Assembly: GCA_015655075.1 (NCBI GenBank)
Contig: JAATFT010000092.1
Coordinates: 1 to 64,000, forward strand
Reading direction: 5' to 3'
Source of the DNA: Clostridiales bacterium
Lineage (GTDB): Bacteria > Bacillota > Clostridia > Lachnospirales > Lachnospiraceae
Length of the DNA: 64,000 nt
Under the pieces are notes generated by a model that was not told the origin of the DNA, made no database searches, and worked only from the letters and a program-made list of their open reading frames with translations. The position numbers were made by a program, and so were the translations under genes. Positions 42,993 through 51,105 of this stretch are shown here, piece after piece. Numbering within the stretch: the stretch's first letter is position 1; the number at the start of each line of letters is the position of its first letter.

Positions 42993-44318
42993 CTAAAGGC
43001 TCCAATAAGTATAGCCCTCGGCCTCCAATTCCTCTTTGTTAAAAATATTCTTTATGTCAATAAGAATCTTATTCCCGGCAGATGTGTCCTTATACATAGC
43101 CTTCAGTCGTTTTAATGATAGTTCCTTAAATTCATCATGGGCAACTGCAAATATAATACAGTCCGCAGCTTTAACCTCCCGGAGTTTTATCAGTTCAAGC
43201 CGGTAAGCCCGACCGACCTCTTCCTCGTCAGCAACCGGGTCTGCAATTTTAACATTCTCATTGTACTCCCTCAGTCTTTTAATAATATCAGCTACTTTAG
43301 AATTCCTTATGTCCGGACAGTTTTCTTTAAAAGTGATACCCATAACATAAATATTTGCAGTTTTTACCAGTATATTGGCTTTTACTAATTTTTTAATGAC
43401 AATGTCCCCTATAATATAACCCATGTCATCGTTAATCTTTCTGCCGGATAAAATAATCTGGGAATGATAGCCAAGGCATTCCGCCTGATAAATAAAATAA
43501 TAGGGATCCACCCCTATACAATGTCCTCCGACCAAACCGGGAGTAAACTTCAGGGCATTCCATTTTGTGTTCATGGCATCAATTACTTCCTTGGTATGTA
43601 TATTCATTTTATCAAATACCATGGCAAGTTCATTCATAAACGCAATATTAATATCTCTTTGGGCATTCTCCACCAATTTTGCCGCCTCGGCTACCTTTAT
43701 GCTGCCCGCCTTGTACACTCCGGTATCAATGATTAATTCATAAACGGATGCAATTATCTCCCTTGCTTCCTCATCAATTCCGGATACGATTTTCACAATA
43801 TTATTCAGCCGGTGAATTTTGTCTCCGGGATTAATTCTTTCCGGTGAATAACCTGCTTTAAAATCCCTGCCGCAGACCAGTCCGGATTCTCTTTCCAAAA
43901 TAGGGATACAAACCTCCTCGGTTACACCGGGATAAACGGTGGATTCAAAAACCACAATGCTGTCTTTTAAAAGATTCCTTCCCACTATTTCACATGCACT
44001 TGTCACAGGAGTTAAATCCGGTGTTTTGTCCACATTTACCGGTGTCGGGACCGCCACTACAAAAAACCTGGCTTCCCTTAGCCTTTCTTTTGTACAGGTA
44101 AAATCCACCGAGGAATTTCTGATTTCTTCATCCCCGACTTCTTTTGTAGGGTCCTTGCCGCTAAGGTACTCCTCAATCTTTTCTTTACTAACATCAAAAC
44201 CAATAGTTTTGACCTTTTTAGAAAAAGCGACTGCAATCGGAAGCCCAACATAACCCAATCCAATTATAGCTACTTTCTCTGTACCATTGCGGATTTTATT
44301 ATAAAGTTCTTTATCCAT
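42993..44318 (-). CDS. tviB: UDP-N-acetylhexosamine 6-dehydrogenase (TviB/WbpO type)
   Basis: Oxidises a UDP-HexNAc to the uronic acid using 2 NAD+. The 441-residue protein has the NAD motif VAIIGLGYVGLPIAVAF, the central STVYPGVTEEVC and the catalytic Cys loop GGHCIGVDPYYF. The sequence is closer to the VipA/TviB group than to UDP-glucose dehydrogenases. As first gene of the operon it likely supplies a HexNAc-uronate precursor. It has a full consensus promoter ~110 bp upstream. Confidence 0.85.
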   Translation of the reverse strand: MDKELYNKIRNGTEKVAIIGLGYVGLPIAVAFSKKVKTIGFDVSKEKIEEYLSGKDPTKEVGDEEIRNSSVDFTCTKERLREARFFVVAVPTPVNVDKTPDLTPVTSACEIVGRNLLKDSIVVFESTVYPGVTEEVCIPILERESGLVCGRDFKAGYSPERINPGDKIHRLNNIVKIVSGIDEEAREIIASVYELIIDTGVYKAGSIKVAEAAKLVENAQRDINIAFMNELAMVFDKMNIHTKEVIDAMNTKWNALKFTPGLVGGHCIGVDPYYFIYQAECLGYHSQIILSGRKINDDMGYIIGDIVIKKLVKANILVKTANIYVMGITFKENCPDIRNSKVADIIKRLREYNENVKIADPVADEEEVGRAYRLELIKLREVKAADCIIFAVAHDEFKELSLKRLKAMYKDTSAGNKILIDIKNIFNKEELEAEGYTYWSL

Positions 44319-44428
44319 AAAATCCTCCTTTGTTTAAGGCCATTACCCAATATCCTTTTTTAGGATAAAAGCCTTTTTTCTTGTTTTTTCTACATATTTC
44401 AGGAAATCAGCACTTTATTCCAATTAAA

Positions 44429-44457
44429 ATTATATACTATATGGGAATAAATGTCAA
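44429..44457 (-). promoter_or_regulatory. Consensus sigma-A promoter of the exopolysaccharide operon
   Basis: On the minus strand TTGACA (44452-44457) and TATAAT (44429-44434) are both perfect and separated by 17 bp. The ~110-nt leader to the tviB start includes the stem-loop ATCCT/AGGAT flanked by AAGGC/GCCTT. Strong promoter in an operon likely to be controlled after translation by cyclic-di-GMP. Confidence 0.75.
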
Positions 44458-44498
44458 TATAATTTACAAAATTAGGAATTTTAGTATTTTAAGTCACA

Positions 44499-44552
44499 AA
44501 AAAAGAAGCGTTCGCTCTATAATCAAATAGAAAAGCGAACGCTTTTTTTATT
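44499..44552 (-). terminator. Intrinsic terminator of the sigma factor gene
   Basis: AAGCGTTCGCT (44506-44516) pairs perfectly with AGCGAACGCTT (44534-44544), followed on the minus strand by CTTTTTTTG. It begins at the stop of the sigma-K-type gene. Confidence 0.85.
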
Positions 44553-45195
44553 TACCATCAAACTCCTTATTTTCTTTCTCAAAACTCTCCCTTAATTTCT
44601 TAAGAGCCTTTTTTTCAATCCTGGATACGTAGGATCTGGATATTCCGATTTTGCTGGCAATTTCTCTTTGGGTGATTTCTTCCTGCATGTTCAGTCCATA
44701 CCGCATTTCAATGATCTGTTTTTCTCTTTTCGTCAATACCTTATTCACCAATTCATACAATTTCTTAACATTGCCCTGCAATTCCAGTTCATCTACTATA
44801 TCCGAGTCCGAACTTTCAATAATATCTAAGAGATTAATCTCATGACCCTCTTTATCGGATCCGATGGGTTCATATAAGTACACTTCTTTTGCTTGTCTTT
44901 TTCCGCTTCTAAGCATCATTAACAGTTCATTATCAATACACCTGGACGCATAAGTTGCAAGCCTGATGCCCTTATCTGCATCAAAGGTGTCTATGGCTTT
45001 GATTAAACCTATTGTGCCAATGGATATGAGGTCATCTATGTCTTTATCCGCAGTATTATATTTTTTAACAATATGTGCAACCAGACGGAGATTTCGTTCA
45101 ATCAGGATGTCTCTGGCTTCCTTGCTTCCTTCCATGCATTGGTTTAAGATTTCCGTTTCTTCCTTGGCACTCAGTGGTTTGGGAAAGGATTTCAC
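44548..45195 (-). CDS. sigK: Sporulation sigma factor, sigma-K type, without pro-sequence
   Basis: A sigma-70 family factor of 215 residues. Region 2 (NLRLVAHIVKKY, DLISIGTIGLIKAIDTFD, RLATYASRCIDNELLMMLR) and region 4 (LTKREKQIIEMRYGL, REIASKIGISRSYVSRIEKKALKKL) are complete, and the text EPIGSDKEGHEINLLDII is typical of SigK. GAGGTG lies 9 bp before GTG 45193-45195 (KSFPKPLSAKEE), so the hydrophobic pro-sequence of Bacillus pro-sigma-K is absent. The gene is uninterrupted, without a skin-type element. Sigma-E is the main alternative. Confidence 0.82.
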   Translation of the reverse strand: MKSFPKPLSAKEETEILNQCMEGSKEARDILIERNLRLVAHIVKKYNTADKDIDDLISIGTIGLIKAIDTFDADKGIRLATYASRCIDNELLMMLRSGKRQAKEVYLYEPIGSDKEGHEINLLDIIESSDSDIVDELELQGNVKKLYELVNKVLTKREKQIIEMRYGLNMQEEITQREIASKIGISRSYVSRIEKKALKKLRESFEKENKEFDGK

Positions 45196-45304
45196 TGAAT
45201 AAAGCACCTCAACAATTAGGGGTTATTATTAGTCTATGATGAGGTAATACATTAAGTGCCTTTCCTATTTTTTATAATGCAATAATATTTTTAAAATCCC
45301 GCCT

Positions 45305-45372
45305 TTATTCCTTTACGCCCCCAATCGTTAAGCCTGCCACAAAATAACGCTGCAAAATAGAAAATTCGTGAA
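45305..45372 (-). pseudogene. C-terminal remnant of a sugar ABC permease
   Basis: On the minus strand this reads RKFHEFSILQRYFVAGLTIG then GVKE and stop at 45305-45307. FxxLQRYFVxGLTxGxVK is the standard end of MalG/CUT1-type permeases (compare the FLQKYFLAGLMSGSVKG end of the intact gene at 53243). The rest of the gene is missing upstream. Confidence 0.65.
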
Positions 45373-45390
45373 ATTTCCTATAGATGAACC

Positions 45391-45424
45391 AAAAAAGTCA
45401 CAGTTTTTACACTGTGACTTTTCA
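45391..45424 (-). terminator. Intrinsic terminator of the polyamine operon
   Basis: AAGTCACAGT (45395-45404) pairs with ACTGTGACTT (45411-45420), followed on the minus strand by TTTTTTGG. It lies 16 bp past the nspC stop. Confidence 0.85.
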
Positions 45425-45439
45425 CCTCTTAATATTCTT

Positions 45440-46576
45440 CTAAGATAATCTCATTTTAAAATCTTCGTATCCGAATTGTTTTAATATTCTCGTTCCTTCC
45501 TCATGGCTATAGACCGCTATGGAGGGCAGGCCGATTCCGTTGAAAGTATTATTCTTAACCATGGTGTAATGTGCCATGTCGCAGAATACCAAAGTATCTC
45601 CTGCCTTTAAGGGTTCGTTAAAGGAGTAATCCCCGATGATATCTCCTGCCAGGCAGGTAGGGCCTCCAAGCCGGTAAGTGAAGGGATATTCTCCGGGCTT
45701 TCCCGCACCTATTATCTCAGGGCGGTAAGGCATCTCAAGAACATCGGGCATATGGCAGACTGCAGAGGCATCCAGGATGGCTATATCCATGCCGTTAACG
45801 AAAATATCCAGCACCTTCGTTACCAGGTATCCGGTATTCAGCGCAACCGCCTCGCCCGGTTCTAAGTACACGTCCACACCATATTTTTCCTTTATAAACA
45901 GGAGGGTGCGAATCAGGGTTTCTATGTCATAATCCGGCCTGGTTATAAGGTGTCCGCCCCCGAAATTAATCCATTTCATTTTTCTGATAAACTTACCGAA
46001 TTTCTCATCCACTACCTTTACGGTACGCCTAAGGACATCGGAATTCTGTTCACACATGGTATGAAAATGGAGTCCGTTAATTCCCTCCAGTACTTCCGGT
46101 TCAAATAGGGATAAGGTAACTCCGAATCTGGAGCCAGGTATACAGGGATTATAAATATTAGTTTCGATTTCCGAATACTCAGGATTAATCCGGATTCCGC
46201 ATTCGATTGGTCTTTTTGAAGCTTTTACCGCAGGTTTATACTTCTTCCATTGGGCAAAGGAATTAAATACTATGTGGTCACATAGGGAAATAATCTCTTG
46301 TATTTCATCCTCCCGGTAGGCAGGTGAAAATATGTGCACTTCCCCTTTCATTTCTTCCCTGCCAAGTCTGGCTTCATAAAGGCTGCTGGCCGTGGTTCCC
46401 TGAAGGTATTCTCCGATTAAGGGATATTCCGAAAACATGGAGAAGGCCTTTTGTGCCAGCAGAATTTTACAGCCCGTCTGTACGGACACCTGTTTCAGTA
46501 TTTCCAGGTTTTTCTTCAGCAGACTTTCATCTACGATATAAACGGGAGTTGGAAGTTTTATTATATCAAAATTCAT
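45440..46576 (-). CDS. nspC: Carboxynorspermidine/carboxyspermidine decarboxylase NspC
   Basis: PLP enzyme of the alanine-racemase fold that decarboxylates carboxy(nor)spermidine. Visible motifs are the PLP lysine in LLAQKAFSMF, the FHTMCEQNSD substrate loop, NFGGGHLI, EPGEAVALNTGYL and a C-terminal GPTCLAGDIIGDY. I use ATG 46574-46576 (MNFDIIKLPTPVYIVDE) because AGGAG is 5 bp upstream; an ATG 18 bp earlier touches the preceding stop. Last gene of the operon; 378 residues, normal length. Confidence 0.92.
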   Translation of the reverse strand: MNFDIIKLPTPVYIVDESLLKKNLEILKQVSVQTGCKILLAQKAFSMFSEYPLIGEYLQGTTASSLYEARLGREEMKGEVHIFSPAYREDEIQEIISLCDHIVFNSFAQWKKYKPAVKASKRPIECGIRINPEYSEIETNIYNPCIPGSRFGVTLSLFEPEVLEGINGLHFHTMCEQNSDVLRRTVKVVDEKFGKFIRKMKWINFGGGHLITRPDYDIETLIRTLLFIKEKYGVDVYLEPGEAVALNTGYLVTKVLDIFVNGMDIAILDASAVCHMPDVLEMPYRPEIIGAGKPGEYPFTYRLGGPTCLAGDIIGDYSFNEPLKAGDTLVFCDMAHYTMVKNNTFNGIGLPSIAVYSHEEGTRILKQFGYEDFKMRLS

Positions 46577-46594
46577 TTTAACTCCTATCTTCAT

Positions 46595-47794
46595 TTAATC
46601 CACTAATGAAGGGCTAAAATCTTCCTTCCACGGCAGTCCCTGTTTATTTAACTGTTCCATAAAGGGATCCGGATCTAACTCCTCCACATTAAAAACTCCG
46701 GGCTTTTTCCATTTGCCGGTTAACACCATCATGGCACCGGTCATGGCCGGCACCCCCGTAGTATAGGAAATTGCCTGGGAACCCACCTCTTTAAAACATT
46801 CCTCATGGTCACATACGTTATATACATAATAATTTTTAGGCTGTCCGTCTTTTATACCCTGATAGATACATCCGATATTGGTTTTCCCTTTCGTCCTGGG
46901 TCCAAGGGAGGCGGGATCCGGAAGAAGCGCCTTTAAAAACTGAAGGGGAACAATTTTTCTGTCTTCAAATTCAATGGGTTCAATGGAGGTCATTCCTACA
47001 TTCTCAAGGACCTTAAGATGGGTTAAATAGCTCTTTGAAAAGGTCATCCAGAAGCGGATCTTTTTAATTCCCCTGATGTTTAACGCCAGGGATTCCATTT
47101 CCTCATGGTGCAAAAGGTACATATCCTTATGGCCAATTTCAGGAAAATTATATACCTTCTTAATAGACATGGGCTCTGTCTCAATAAATTTCCCGTTTTC
47201 AAAATAACTGCCCCTGGCGGTAACTTCCCGGATATTAATCTCCGGATTAAAATTGGTGGCAAAGGGATAGCCGTGATCCCCTGCATTGGCATCCAAAATA
47301 TCAATCTGGTAAATTTCATCAAAATAGTGTTTCATGGCATAGGCCGAGAACACCCCTGTCACGCCCGGATCAAAACCGCAGCCGAGTATTGCCGTAATAC
47401 CGGCTTCCTTAAATTTTTCCCGGTAAGCCCACTGCCACTTATATTCAAATTTAGCTATATCAGGCGGCTCATAATTGGCCGTATCCAGATAGTCCACTTT
47501 AGTTGCCAGGCAGGCATCCATAATGGTTAAATCCTGATATGGCAGTGCCACATTAATAACAATATCCGGTTTAAATCGGTTGATTAAGGCAATGATTTCT
47601 GAACTATTGTCCGCATCCAGCTGCGCAGTCGAAATTTTTACTTTTCCGCCCTGCAATTTTTCCTTTAATGCATCACATTTTGAAACAGTCCTGCTGGCTA
47701 ATAAAATTTCCCCGAATACGTCAGGATTCTGGCAGCATTTATGCACTACAACACTGGCAACGCCGCCGGCACCGATAATTAACGCTTTTCCCAT
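46595..47794 (-). CDS. Carboxynorspermidine/carboxyspermidine dehydrogenase (saccharopine dehydrogenase family)
   Basis: Condenses aspartate semialdehyde with a diamine and reduces the imine with NAD(P)H. The 399-residue protein has an N-terminal Rossmann motif ALIIGAGGVASVVVHKC, the family text YLDTANYEPPD and LGCGFDPGVTGVFSAYA, and a C-terminal domain with YTTGVPAMTGAMMVL. It sits immediately upstream of nspC, the partner decarboxylase, which separates it from lysine-pathway relatives. Often labelled lys1/CASDH. Confidence 0.9.
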   Translation of the reverse strand: MGKALIIGAGGVASVVVHKCCQNPDVFGEILLASRTVSKCDALKEKLQGGKVKISTAQLDADNSSEIIALINRFKPDIVINVALPYQDLTIMDACLATKVDYLDTANYEPPDIAKFEYKWQWAYREKFKEAGITAILGCGFDPGVTGVFSAYAMKHYFDEIYQIDILDANAGDHGYPFATNFNPEINIREVTARGSYFENGKFIETEPMSIKKVYNFPEIGHKDMYLLHHEEMESLALNIRGIKKIRFWMTFSKSYLTHLKVLENVGMTSIEPIEFEDRKIVPLQFLKALLPDPASLGPRTKGKTNIGCIYQGIKDGQPKNYYVYNVCDHEECFKEVGSQAISYTTGVPAMTGAMMVLTGKWKKPGVFNVEELDPDPFMEQLNKQGLPWKEDFSPSLVD

Positions 47795-47893
47795 GAAAAT
47801 TCCTCCTTTAAGGCATATTTTATCTGAAATAATCTGTTTCGCAGCACGACAAAATGTTACCTTATGTGTTTTAACGTACTTGCGTAGTAATTT

Positions 47894-48742
47894 CTAATCA
47901 CTTTCCAGTTGTTCCTTTATATAATTGGGGATGGCAAAAGCTCCCACCTGCAAATCCGTATTATAATATCTGGTTTTTAATCCTAATTGGTTCCACTTAT
48001 CCGCGTCCAAATCCTTAATGGGATTAAACTTTTTTGAAGCAAATCCAAACAGCCAGTGGCCGGACGGATAGGTGGGAATATGAGCCTGATAAATTTTAGC
48101 AATGGGAAAAGTACCCTTTATCCTCTGATGGGCACGCTTCATGGAAGCCGCATAAGAAGAATAATACATACTTTCATGCTGATTTACCAATATTCCCTTA
48201 TCATTTAAGGCGCGATAACAATTACCGTAGAACTCTTTGGTAAACAGTCCTTCCCCCGGGCCGAAGGGATCCGTGGAATCTACGATAATCAGGTCGTATT
48301 TTCCTTCCTGTGTGCGGACGTATTTTAAGCCGTCCTCAAAATACAGGTGCACTCTTTCATCCGTAAGGCCGCAGGCGGTTACGGGCAGATATTCCTTACA
48401 TACCTTTACAACTTCTTCGTCAATCTCCACCATATCAATATGGGCAATGGTTTTATAACGGAGCAGTTCCCGCACGGCTCCTCCGTCTCCGCCGCCAATT
48501 ACCAATACCTTCCGGATGTCAGGATTGGTTGCCATTGCAACATGGGTTATCATATCATGATAGATAAATTCATCCTTTTCCGTCACCATTAGATAGCCGT
48601 CCAAAGTTAATATCCTGCCAAATTCCCTGGATTCAAATACGTCGATTCTTTGAAAATCACTTTGCAGACTGACTAACTGCCGGTCAATTTTAATGGAAAA
48701 ACGCGCTTCTTCCGTATGATTTTCCGTATACCATAACTCCAT
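47894..48742 (-). CDS. speE: Spermidine synthase SpeE (aminopropyltransferase)
   Basis: Transfers aminopropyl groups from decarboxylated SAM. The 282-residue protein has the N-terminal beta domain (LWYTENHTEEARFSIK), the SAM-binding motif VLVIGGGDGGAVRELLRY, acidic VEIDEEVV, and the catalytic gatekeeper VDSTDPFGPGEGLF. Its start overlaps the speA stop in TAATG. The acceptor (putrescine, agmatine or another amine) cannot be read directly. Confidence 0.93.
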   Translation of the reverse strand: MELWYTENHTEEARFSIKIDRQLVSLQSDFQRIDVFESREFGRILTLDGYLMVTEKDEFIYHDMITHVAMATNPDIRKVLVIGGGDGGAVRELLRYKTIAHIDMVEIDEEVVKVCKEYLPVTACGLTDERVHLYFEDGLKYVRTQEGKYDLIIVDSTDPFGPGEGLFTKEFYGNCYRALNDKGILVNQHESMYYSSYAASMKRAHQRIKGTFPIAKIYQAHIPTYPSGHWLFGFASKKFNPIKDLDADKWNQLGLKTRYYNTDLQVGAFAIPNYIKEQLESD

Positions 48743-50199
48743 TAATCCACCTCCACTACATTAATCTTGTTAACTGCCATATCCTCGGTTCCTGTGAGAA
48801 GACAGCCCTTTCCCTTGGCATATAGAATATAATTTATGATTTCTCCGGTTATTCTCTCCCCCGGTGCAAGTATGGGTATGCCCGGCGGATAACACATAAC
48901 AAATTCACCGCAGACTTTTCCGGCCGTTTTCCGGATCGGCAAAGATTTTTTCGGACTGTAGAAGGCCTGCTGGGGCGCATAAACCACCTCGGGATTAATA
49001 TATTCATGGTCAAACATATCCGATTTATCTTCTTTTCCATACAGACGCCGGATTTCCGAAAGGGAGGCGATTAACCTCTCAATTTCCAAAGCCCTGTCGC
49101 CGGCCGATATAATGGCAAGAAAATTGCTGATGTCCCCGAATTCAATCTGAATGCCGTACTCATCCCTTAACAGGTCATAAACCTCAATTCCCGCCAGCCC
49201 CATGTTTCTGGTATGAACGGATAATTTCGTCGGGTCAAAATCATAGACGGCGTCTTTATCAATCAGTTCTTTCCCAAAAGCATAATATCCGCCCAGCTTA
49301 TTAATTTCGCTTCTGGCATATTCCGCAATTTCCACCGTTTTTTTAAATAATTCCCTGCCGTTTAAGCTTAGGTTCTTCCTTGCAATGTCAAGGGATACCA
49401 GTAACAGATAGGAACCGCTGGTAGTTTGTGTTAAATTAATGATCTGCCTTACATGACGGGGATTTATTCCTTCCCCGCACAGTAAAAAAGAACTCTGAGT
49501 AAGAGAGCCCCCGGTTTTGTGCATACTTACGGCCGCCATATCCGCCCCGGCCGCCATAGCGGAAACCGGCATGTCCTCACCGAAATAAAAATGGGTTCCA
49601 TGGGCCTCATCTACAAGTACTTTCATTCCGTACTCATGGGCAAATCCCACGATTTCTCTCAAGTCAGAACATATACCATAATAGGTCGGATTATTCACTA
49701 AAATTGCCTTTGCATCCGGATTATTCAGAATTGCTTTTTTTACTTCGGATAAAGTCATACCTAAGGGTATCCCTAAATCCTTGCTGACTCCCGGATTAAC
49801 ATATACAGGAACGGCACCGCAGACTACTAAGGCGTTAATAGCACTCCGGTGCACATTTCGGGGCATGATAATTTTATCCCCCGCTTTACAGACGGACATA
49901 ATCATTCCCTGTACGGAGGCGGTTGTTCCATTTACAATAAAAAATGCCGCTTTTGAGCCAAAGGCATCCGCCGCAATCTGTTCTGCTTCACGAATGACAG
50001 AGGTAGGATGGCAAAGATTATCCAGGGGCTTCATGGAATTTACGTCGGCCTTCATGCAGTTTTCACCTAAAAATTCCGTTAATTCCTTGTTCCCCCGGCC
50101 TCCTTTGTGTCCCGGTACATCAAAGGGAACAACCCGGTTCGATTTATGTTTTAAAAGCGCTTCGTAAATGGGCGCTTTTTGCTGCAGAAGTATATTCAT
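48742..50199 (-). CDS. speA: Arginine (Orn/Lys/Arg) decarboxylase, SpeA type
   Basis: A fold type I PLP decarboxylase of 485 residues, the short form common in Firmicutes. The PLP lysine lies in SMHKTGGSLTQSSFLL, with DVPGHKGG near the N-terminus, VDEAHGTHF for the cofactor Asp, and the C-terminal PPGIPILAPGE. In Firmicutes this form is usually an arginine decarboxylase making agmatine; lysine decarboxylase is the alternative. Overlaps speE by one base and follows speD by 19 bp. GGAGGG start. Confidence 0.88.
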   Translation of the reverse strand: MNILLQQKAPIYEALLKHKSNRVVPFDVPGHKGGRGNKELTEFLGENCMKADVNSMKPLDNLCHPTSVIREAEQIAADAFGSKAAFFIVNGTTASVQGMIMSVCKAGDKIIMPRNVHRSAINALVVCGAVPVYVNPGVSKDLGIPLGMTLSEVKKAILNNPDAKAILVNNPTYYGICSDLREIVGFAHEYGMKVLVDEAHGTHFYFGEDMPVSAMAAGADMAAVSMHKTGGSLTQSSFLLCGEGINPRHVRQIINLTQTTSGSYLLLVSLDIARKNLSLNGRELFKKTVEIAEYARSEINKLGGYYAFGKELIDKDAVYDFDPTKLSVHTRNMGLAGIEVYDLLRDEYGIQIEFGDISNFLAIISAGDRALEIERLIASLSEIRRLYGKEDKSDMFDHEYINPEVVYAPQQAFYSPKKSLPIRKTAGKVCGEFVMCYPPGIPILAPGERITGEIINYILYAKGKGCLLTGTEDMAVNKINVVEVD

Positions 50200-50218
50200 A
50201 TTTTACACCCTCCGCAGC

Positions 50219-51031
50219 TTAATATATATTCATGCCGCTAAATATCTCAATCATCTCTTTGCGTAAATTATTGGTTATTTCAAGCCTCTGCTTAGGAGGC
50301 AGTTCATATACGTCAAGATTAAAAAGATAATTCTGCAGCTCTATTTCTTTTATCAGCATCTTGGTGTGAAAGATATTGGATTGATATACATTCACATCTA
50401 TCGCATCATACTTGGTTAATGTTACGTCATCGATATAATCCTGTATGGATGTGATATCATGGTCAATATAATATTTCTTGCCCTCAACATCTCTGGTAAA
50501 GCCTCTGACCCTGTAATCAATTGTAATGATATCCGAATCAAAACTGCCTATCAGATAATCCAGCGCGTTAAGCGGTGATATTTCACCGCAGGTAGATACG
50601 TCAATATCTACACGAAAAGTGGAAATGGAGTTATCGGGATGACTCTCCGGAAATGTATGCACCGTAACATGACTTTTATCCAGATGGGCATGTATCGTAT
50701 CCCTTAACTGCATGGAATATTTTCCCTGATTACAGGATTCATCAATATGCTCCGAAGACAAATCACCTTCGGCAATTAAAATATTAACGGAAGCCCCCTG
50801 GGGATCATAATCCTGTTTTGATATATTCAGCACACGCGCCCCGATTGTTTGCGTTACGTCACATAAGATTTTGGTTAATCTTTCCGAATTATACTGCTCG
50901 TCGATATAAGCAATATAATCCTTTTGTTCTCTCTCACTTTTTGCATAGCAAACATCATAGATGTTGAAGCTAAGTGTTTTTGTGAGGTTGTTAAAGCCAT
51001 ACAAAGTCAGCTTTTTTTCCAACCCTAACAT
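50219..51031 (-). CDS. speD: S-adenosylmethionine decarboxylase proenzyme SpeD
   Basis: Self-cleaving pyruvoyl enzyme that makes decarboxylated SAM. The 270-residue protein (start [19 protein letters not shown] 51029-51031, behind AGAAGG) is of the long E. coli-like class. The cleavage Ser lies in [15 protein letters not shown], with the Cys in [20 protein letters not shown]. First gene of the polyamine operon. The open frame extends 13 codons further without support. Confidence 0.92.
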   Translation of the reverse strand: MLGLEKKLTLYGFNNLTKTLSFNIYDVCYAKSEREQKDYIAYIDEQYNSERLTKILCDVTQTIGARVLNISKQDYDPQGASVNILIAEGDLSSEHIDESCNQGKYSMQLRDTIHAHLDKSHVTVHTFPESHPDNSISTFRVDIDVSTCGEISPLNALDYLIGSFDSDIITIDYRVRGFTRDVEGKKYYIDHDITSIQDYIDDVTLTKYDAIDVNVYQSNIFHTKMLIKEIELQNYLFNLDVYELPPKQRLEITNNLRKEMIEIFSGMNIY

Positions 51032-51060
51032 CACAACCCTTCTAATAGTAATCGGGTTAC

Positions 51061-51089
51061 ATTGTAGCACGTTTGGCTTTAAAAATCAA
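51061..51089 (-). promoter_or_regulatory. Promoter of the polyamine operon
   Basis: Minus strand TTGATT (51084-51089) and TACAAT (51061-51066) with a 17-bp spacer, in the 74-bp gap between the alpha-galactosidase stop and speD. It gives the polyamine genes their own start even though the sugar genes upstream are on the same strand. Confidence 0.6.
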
Positions 51090-51105
51090 TGTATATTTTT
51101 TTATC

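Noticed and set aside
43137-43736. Plus-strand ORFs opposite tviB
   Set aside because: The minus strand has a complete, well-conserved dehydrogenase; the plus frames are shadows without ribosome sites.
33987-44318. Cellulose (bcs) or classical pga operon
   Set aside because: No BcsB/BcsZ or PgaA/PgaD-like gene is present; the synthase has an N-terminal rather than C-terminal PilZ domain and the accessory genes differ.
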